From JARROD01 sp037384225 (GTDB lineage Bacteria > Pseudomonadota > Gammaproteobacteria > Pseudomonadales > Cellvibrionaceae), in contig JARROD010000256.1 of assembly GCA_037384225.1 (NCBI GenBank), positions 1 to 9,657 of the forward strand: a stretch of DNA of 9,657 nucleotides, given 5' to 3'. Shown piece after piece: positions 6,088 to 9,657 of the stretch; within the stretch, counting starts at the first letter, position 1; each line of letters begins with the position of its first letter. The notes below the pieces were generated by a model. The model saw nothing but the letters and a program-made list of their open reading frames with translations. It did not search any database and was not told where the DNA came from. The position numbers and the translations under genes were made by a program.

Positions 6088-7647
6088 TTATAGACCTCCT
6101 AATTGCGCTTCAATCAATTGTGGACCTGTGGATGCCATAGCGTTTGCGTACAGGCTTCGAAACTCTTCGACACTGGTGGCGCGGCTGGCGGGCATCCCCA
6201 TTCCCTGAGCCAACTGTACCCAGTCGAGTTCCGGGTTAGTCAGATTCAGCATCGACGCCGCACTTGGGCCCGGCTGTTCCACCCCCAGTCGGTAGAGTTC
6301 GAAATTCAAAATGGCGTAACTGCGGTTGTTGAGAATGACGGTGGTAATGTCCAGGTTTTCACGCGCCATGGTCCACAGCGCCTGCAGCGTGTACATGGCG
6401 CTGCCGTCGGCCTGCAGGCAGACGACCTTGCGCTCGGGGCAGGCGATGGCAGCGCCGACAGCAACCGGCAGCCCCTGACCTATGGCTCCGCCGGTCAGGG
6501 ACAGCCAATCGTGTGGCGCGGCGCCGCTGGTCATCGGATAGATCGACAGCCCGCAGGTATTGGATTCATCGGAAACTATCGCCCCCTCCGGCAACGCTTC
6601 GGCCACACAGGCACCAATGCCCTCGGCGGTCAGCGCGCCGGTGGGCACGGGGGGCAATGAGGCTTGCTGGCGCACAGGCTCCGCGGCGCTTTGCCCCGGG
6701 GAGACGCTATCCAACAACGCCATGAGCGCTGTGTCAATGTCTCCATCGGGATGCGCAAAAGCGTAAATTTCGGCACCTTTCGGGCACAGCCAACTGGGTT
6801 GATCTGGATATGCAAAAAATGAAACCGGCGCCTTACTGCCGATTAAAATGATATGTTTCAAGTCTTTGAGCATATCGGCGGCCATCTCGCCCAGATAGGG
6901 AACCCGCTCCGGCGTCACGCGACCGGCGCCGCGCTGAATTCTGGCGGGAAATGTCTCACACAGCAATCGCGCGCCGCTGACGGCGGCAATCCTGCCGGCG
7001 ATATCCAGGTTTTCCGCCCGCAGTGCGCTACCGCCCAGCAACAGCGCCGTGGGTTCGCCGGATACCAGCGCCCGGGCGGCGTCTTCGAGCGCCCCCTGAG
7101 CCACGGTATTGCGCCGGGGTTTGGGCAGGGCAGAAACCGGCTCGCCGCCCGGATTCCAGGAGTGATCGGCGGGGACAACCAATGAGGCAATTTTGCCCGC
7201 GCCGTTTAAAGACGCCTGTACAGCGGCAGCGCCATCCGCCGCTAGCGCCTGCGCCGATTTGGCGAACCGGTACCAGTCCGACTGCAGCCGCACATGCCCC
7301 TCCAGATCGGAAGTCAGCGGCGCATCGTAGTTCAGGTGATAGCTGGCGTGATCGCCGATAATGTTGATCACCGGTGAGCGGGCGCGCATCGCATTGTGCA
7401 AATTGGCCATACCGTTGGCGAGCCCCGGCCCCAGGTGCAGGAGTGTGGCCGCGGGCTTTTCCGCCATGCGCCCGTAGCCATCGGCGGCTCCCGTGGCAAC
7501 GCCCTCAAACAGCGTCAGCACCGGGCGCATACCCGGATTATTGTCGATAGCGGCGACCAACTGCATTTCGGAGGTACCCGGATTGGCAAAACAGACTTCA
7601 ACACCACAACCAATGAGGGTTTGCAGCAGAGCTTCGGCTCCATTCAT
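6088..7647 (-). CDS. ThDP-dependent enzyme of the acetolactate synthase / benzoylformate decarboxylase family
   Basis: A 519-residue enzyme of the thiamin-diphosphate POX/AHAS superfamily, which decarboxylates 2-oxoacids and may ligate the resulting carbonyl unit. The N-terminal PYR domain contains FANPGTSE (20-27) and the cofactor-activating Glu48 in LFEGVATGAADGYGR, followed by HLGPGLANG (71-79). A central domain follows (about 180-330). The C-terminal PP domain carries the ThDP/Mg site from ADGS (413-416, D414) to NN (440-441), with A where most relatives have G. The sequence resembles the group often annotated as acetolactate synthase large subunit in proteobacterial catabolic clusters. 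True benzoylformate decarboxylase (mdlC) is not established. I chose the ATG at 7647 because it has an AGAGGA site. An upstream TTG at 7770 would add 41 residues unlike the family. No acetolactate synthase small subunit is nearby, which argues against valine/isoleucine biosynthesis. First gene of the two-gene unit with the FAD-linked dehydrogenase. Confidence 0.92.
   Translation of the reverse strand: MNGAEALLQTLIGCGVEVCFANPGTSEMQLVAAIDNNPGMRPVLTLFEGVATGAADGYGRMAEKPAATLLHLGPGLANGMANLHNAMRARSPVINIIGDHASYHLNYDAPLTSDLEGHVRLQSDWYRFAKSAQALAADGAAAVQASLNGAGKIASLVVPADHSWNPGGEPVSALPKPRRNTVAQGALEDAARALVSGEPTALLLGGSALRAENLDIAGRIAAVSGARLLCETFPARIQRGAGRVTPERVPYLGEMAADMLKDLKHIILIGSKAPVSFFAYPDQPSWLCPKGAEIYAFAHPDGDIDTALMALLDSVSPGQSAAEPVRQQASLPPVPTGALTAEGIGACVAEALPEGAIVSDESNTCGLSIYPMTSGAAPHDWLSLTGGAIGQGLPVAVGAAIACPERKVVCLQADGSAMYTLQALWTMARENLDITTVILNNRSYAILNFELYRLGVEQPGPSAASMLNLTNPELDWVQLAQGMGMPASRATSVEEFRSLYANAMASTGPQLIEAQLGGL
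6094..6100 (-). promoter_or_regulatory. Strong Shine-Dalgarno AGGAGGT for the FAD-linked dehydrogenase
   Basis: AGGAGGT is embedded in the last codons of the ThDP-enzyme gene, eight bases before the ATG at 6085. It fixes the start of the flavoprotein and indicates coupled translation of the pair. Confidence 0.85.
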
Positions 7648-7654
7648 AATTGTT

Positions 7655-7660
7655 TCCTCT
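7655..7660 (-). promoter_or_regulatory. Shine-Dalgarno AGAGGA deciding the start of the ThDP enzyme
   Basis: AGAGGA ends seven bases before the ATG at 7647. It supports this start over the upstream in-frame TTG at 7770. Confidence 0.75.
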
Positions 7661-7724
7661 TGTTTCAGGGAGGAATAAGGATAAACTTTGCTGGGGCCCC
7701 GCTCTGTCATCCAGGCGACAGTTA

Positions 7725-7758
7725 TCGGCGTTTTATCTCTCATACGCAGAGACGCCGA
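7725..7758. promoter_or_regulatory. Nested inverted repeat, candidate operator for the divergent regulator
   Basis: The outer arms are TCGGCGT (7725-7731) and ACGCCGA (7752-7758). The inner arms are TCTCT (7736-7740) and AGAGA (7748-7752) around a 7-base spacer. The two dyads have slightly offset centres (about 7741.5 and 7744) and share base 7752. The element lies about 95 bases upstream of the ThDP start and about 80 bases upstream of the regulator start. Crp/Fnr dimers bind dyads of about this size, but this one matches neither the CRP (TGTGA-N6-TCACA) nor the FNR (TTGAT-N4-ATCAA) consensus. Confidence 0.4.
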
Positions 7759-7825
7759 CATTGAGTTCAAAGAGGGAGCTCACGGGGTTTAGAGACAAAT
7801 ATATCGATTTGAAAGAGCACTCGCA

Positions 7826-8500
7826 TTGGACAAAGAAAGCTTCAACTTCAACTGGATAACGGCGCTGCCTGAGGCCGCCCGTCAGGCGGTGCTCGGCACC
7901 ATGAGGGAGACTAAACTACGCAGTGGCGACACTGTTTACCGATTGGGGGACAGCGCCGATGCGCTCTACCAGGTCATCGAGGGGCAGGTGCGCATCGCCA
8001 GCGTCTCTTCTGATGGCAGAGAAATATTGATGTTTGCCATGCGCCCCGGTGACTGCTTTGGAGAACTCGGACTGATCGAAGGTACGCGACGGATTAATAG
8101 CGCCAGGGCGCAGGGGGCGACACGCCTGCGGATATTGGGAAAAACAGACTTCCAGTCCCTTCGGGCCGAATACCCCTCCATCAATGAACAACTGCTGCTG
8201 ATGGAGTGTCGCAGAATGCGTCTCACCTTCGACATGATCGAAGGCGCACTGCAGAATCTGCGGCAAAAAATGCTGCTGCGCCTGTATATGCTGGCCACCG
8301 CCTACGGTGAACCCCGGGGCAGCGAATGTATTATTGCCACGCGGTTTTCACAACAGGAACTCGGGAATATGGTGGGCGCTTCGCGGCAGAGCGTCAACAG
8401 GGAGCTGCAGCAGTTACAGGAGGAAAAGCTGATTCGACTGGAATCCGGGTTGATTTATATTTGCGATATTAAGACTCTTGAGTCACTGGCTTTTAGTTGA
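7826..8500 (+). CDS. Crp/Fnr-family transcriptional regulator
   Basis: A 224-residue DNA-binding regulator with an N-terminal cyclic-nucleotide-binding-type beta-barrel (about 14-120), a dimerisation helix (about 120-150) and a C-terminal winged helix-turn-helix. The barrel shows LRSGDTVYRLGDSADALYQV (31-50), the loop GDCFGELGL (75-83) with E80, and NSARAQG. The HTH spans FSQQELGNMVGASRQSVNREL (174-194), with recognition segment SRQSVNR. Aligned by eye to E. coli CRP, the cAMP-contacting Arg82 is Asn here. There is no N-terminal Cys cluster as in Fnr. cAMP and an Fe-S cluster are therefore both unlikely effectors. The start is a TTG at 7826, nine bases after AAAGAG. The same frame meets a stop at 7790-7792 and has no ATG or GTG between. 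It is divergent from the ThDP/FAD gene pair, the classic position for its regulator. The ligand is unknown. Confidence 0.92.
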   Translation: MDKESFNFNWITALPEAARQAVLGTMRETKLRSGDTVYRLGDSADALYQVIEGQVRIASVSSDGREILMFAMRPGDCFGELGLIEGTRRINSARAQGATRLRILGKTDFQSLRAEYPSINEQLLLMECRRMRLTFDMIEGALQNLRQKMLLRLYMLATAYGEPRGSECIIATRFSQQELGNMVGASRQSVNRELQQLQEEKLIRLESGLIYICDIKTLESLAFS

Positions 8501-8555
8501 TTCCACCCAACGTAACTTCTCAATATAAAGAGTGCGATGCGTGTTGCGCATTGTT

Positions 8556-9494
8556 TCAAGCTTGTCTTTTGGTGCTGAACTCCCGCGGAGAAACGCCGTA
8601 CTGCTGGTGAAAGCGCCGGGTAAAATGGCTGGCGCTGAGAAAGCCGACTTCAAAACAGGCCTGAGTGACATTGCGCCCCGACAGCAGCAGTTCCTTGGCT
8701 CTTTCCAGACGCCGCTGCTGTAAATATTCCATAGGCCCGCAGCCGGCTATATTTTTAAATTGTTCGTAGAGCTTGCTGCGGCTCATACAGGCGAGTTTAC
8801 ACAGCTGTTCAATTTCAATGTTATCGCTTAGGTGTTCGTCGACATAGTTTATCACCGCCGTCATCGCCGAATAAGTCGGATCCCGGCGCGCGCACTTGAG
8901 CAGAAAGCTTCTGCCCTTCTGCCTCAGCATACGCGTCAGGAGTTCTGTCACTCCGAGGTTCAATACCAGATCCCGGCTTTCGTCGTGACAGATAAAGCTG
9001 TCCACTATGCGCGTCAGCAGTTGCTGGGTGGCCTCGGTATGAAAGGTGTGCAATACATGACTGGTATCGAAATCCCATTCACCGAGGCTTTTGGGAAGCG
9101 GGTGATATCGGTTCAAGTGGTCACAGACTTGTTTGAGTTTATCCCGGCTGATACCCAGGGTCAGGCAGCTGGTGGGCCGGTCCATGCGGGCCTCGGGAAA
9201 ATCGATCGCAATGGTTTCACCCGGGGCCATCACAAAGGATTCATGGGGCAGGAAATCGGCCTGGTAGTGATTTTTCCCGTGCAGGGTTTTCTTGCCTGAA
9301 ATCATACCGCAGTAAAGAATTTCTTCAGCGGCCAGGCTGATCTTTTGCGCCGGCTCGTAGGTATCGTAAATCGACAGTTCAGCTTCGTGACTTTCGTAGA
9401 CAGTCCGGTTTTCTATCAGTTCTTTGACGGGACGATTGTGATCACCTGCATATCGACTCAGAACTTCCTCGGTAGCTAAACCTGAGTGTTCCAT
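8556..9494 (-). CDS. AraC-family transcriptional regulator
   Basis: A 312-residue regulator with an N-terminal cupin-like sensor domain and a C-terminal pair of AraC helix-turn-helices. The sensor has YCGMISGKK (61-69), the segment LPHESFVMAPGE (82-93) and IDFPEA (97-102), features shared by a recognisable AraC subgroup. HTH1 lies at about 227-247 (IEQLCKLACMSRSKLYEQFK). HTH2 lies at about 275-296, followed by the family signature QQYGVSPREF (297-306). I chose the ATG at 9494 because GAGGA sits seven bases upstream. The in-frame ATG at 9554 would add 20 Ala/Lys-rich residues and is preceded by CCACCTCCGG, the opposite of a ribosome site. The gene converges on the Crp-like gene with 55 bases between them. 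Its target may be a gene beyond the right edge or the hydroxyacid unit, and nothing in the window decides this. Confidence 0.93.
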   Translation of the reverse strand: MEHSGLATEEVLSRYAGDHNRPVKELIENRTVYESHEAELSIYDTYEPAQKISLAAEEILYCGMISGKKTLHGKNHYQADFLPHESFVMAPGETIAIDFPEARMDRPTSCLTLGISRDKLKQVCDHLNRYHPLPKSLGEWDFDTSHVLHTFHTEATQQLLTRIVDSFICHDESRDLVLNLGVTELLTRMLRQKGRSFLLKCARRDPTYSAMTAVINYVDEHLSDNIEIEQLCKLACMSRSKLYEQFKNIAGCGPMEYLQQRRLERAKELLLSGRNVTQACFEVGFLSASHFTRRFHQQYGVSPREFSTKRQA

Positions 9495-9501
9495 TTTGAT
9501 G

Positions 9502-9506
9502 TCCTC
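9502..9506 (-). promoter_or_regulatory. Shine-Dalgarno GAGGA deciding the start of the AraC regulator
   Basis: GAGGA ends seven bases before the ATG at 9494, an ideal spacing. It is the reason for preferring the shorter protein. Confidence 0.7.
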
Positions 9507-9600
9507 GATTCGAGCTTGAGTTCGCTTTGTTATTTTTTCCGCGGCGGCGGCCATCCGGAGGTGGCCCCCGCCGGGTTATTGAGAAGCGGTCTTCTTTGAA

Positions 9601-9616
9601 AACGGCAGTGACCGTT
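9601..9616. repeat. Inverted repeat AACGG-N6-CCGTT upstream of the AraC gene
   Basis: A perfect 5-bp dyad with a 6-base spacer lies in the leader or promoter region of the AraC gene. A second small dyad, AGAAG-N4-CTTCT, is at 9582-9595. Either could be an operator, but both are short enough to arise by chance. The rest of 9507-9657 shows no confident promoter or gene. Confidence 0.2.
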
Positions 9617-9657
9617 CAGTCAACATTCGCCCCCTCTATTCTGGACTCTCAGCGAAG

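Larger units (their letters stand above)
7648..7825. promoter_or_regulatory. Divergent intergenic region between ThDP-enzyme gene and Crp/Fnr regulator
   Basis: This 178-base region must hold the promoters of both divergent genes. No consensus sigma-70 or sigma-54 promoter stands out on either strand. It contains the nested inverted repeat at 7725-7758, a GGGGCCCC palindrome at 7693-7700 and a small dyad TTGA-GT-TCAA at 7761-7770. The lack of a good promoter for the enzyme unit fits an activator-dependent promoter, by inference. Confidence 0.6.

Noticed and set aside
7648..7770. N-terminal extension of the ThDP enzyme to 560 residues, from a TTG at 7770
   Set aside because: The added residues do not resemble the family and cover the nested inverted repeat. 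The ATG at 7647 has its own Shine-Dalgarno and begins in the typical way.
8531..8560. Possible bidirectional terminator between the Crp-like and AraC genes (ATGCG-N5-CGCAT)
   Set aside because: The stem is only 5 bp and neither side has a convincing T-run. It is too weak to call.
9495..9554. Longer AraC regulator starting at the ATG at 9554
   Set aside because: No ribosome site lies before it, and the added residues are low-complexity. The ATG at 9494 has GAGGA at ideal spacing.
9617..9630. TTGACT as a -35 box for the AraC gene on the minus strand
   Set aside because: No acceptable -10 element lies 16-18 bases downstream.
1..9657. CRISPR array, insertion sequence, tRNA, phage or toxin-antitoxin genes
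   Set aside because: No spaced direct repeats, transposase, integrase, tRNA-like fold or recognisable defence protein could be found by eye on either strand.

Overview
The window looks like chromosomal DNA of a heterotrophic gammaproteobacterium, perhaps of the Cellvibrionales (Teredinibacter/Saccharophagus-like). This is judged only from the style of the proteins, the moderately high GC and the Shine-Dalgarno use. Coding is dense. I see no tRNA, rRNA, CRISPR array, insertion sequence or integrase, and no gap without a gene longer than about 180 bases.

Layout: the 3' part of an FMN-dependent L-2-hydroxyacid dehydrogenase (LldD family, +, 2-661) enters from the left. It converges on a Gfo/Idh/MocA oxidoreductase (-, 684-1838). 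Upstream of that, on the same strand, lie a KaiB-like domain (-, 1988-2248) and a large PAS-GAF-GGDEF-EAL cyclic-di-GMP protein (-, 2290-4518). Next comes a tight two-gene unit: a ThDP-dependent decarboxylase/acetolactate-synthase-like enzyme (-, 6088-7647) followed two bases later by a GlcD/D-lactate-dehydrogenase-type flavoprotein (-, 4643-6085). A Crp/Fnr-family regulator (+, 7826-8500) is divergent from this unit. An AraC-family regulator (-, 8556-9494) converges on it.

Working model (inference): the flavoproteins oxidise L- and D-2-hydroxyacids to 2-oxoacids, and the ThDP enzyme decarboxylates or condenses the 2-oxoacid. This resembles the logic of the mandelate and lactate pathways. The Crp-like regulator probably acts on the divergent region, which holds a nested inverted repeat. 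The AraC regulator and the Gfo/Idh/MocA enzyme may belong to the same catabolic neighbourhood, but the sequence does not prove it.

The most unusual spot is 2285-2305. The EAL domain stops exactly where its conserved QGYxxxRPL segment should be. One base out of frame, the sequence reads on as R-P-L-E and, after a short polar linker, into a KaiB domain that has no convincing start of its own. This suggests a GGDEF-EAL-KaiB fusion broken by a small out-of-frame deletion, or rejoined by -1 slippage on a C5 run, or a sequence error. The KaiB domain also carries natural changes at the two positions that control fold switching in cyanobacterial KaiB, and no kaiC is present in the window.
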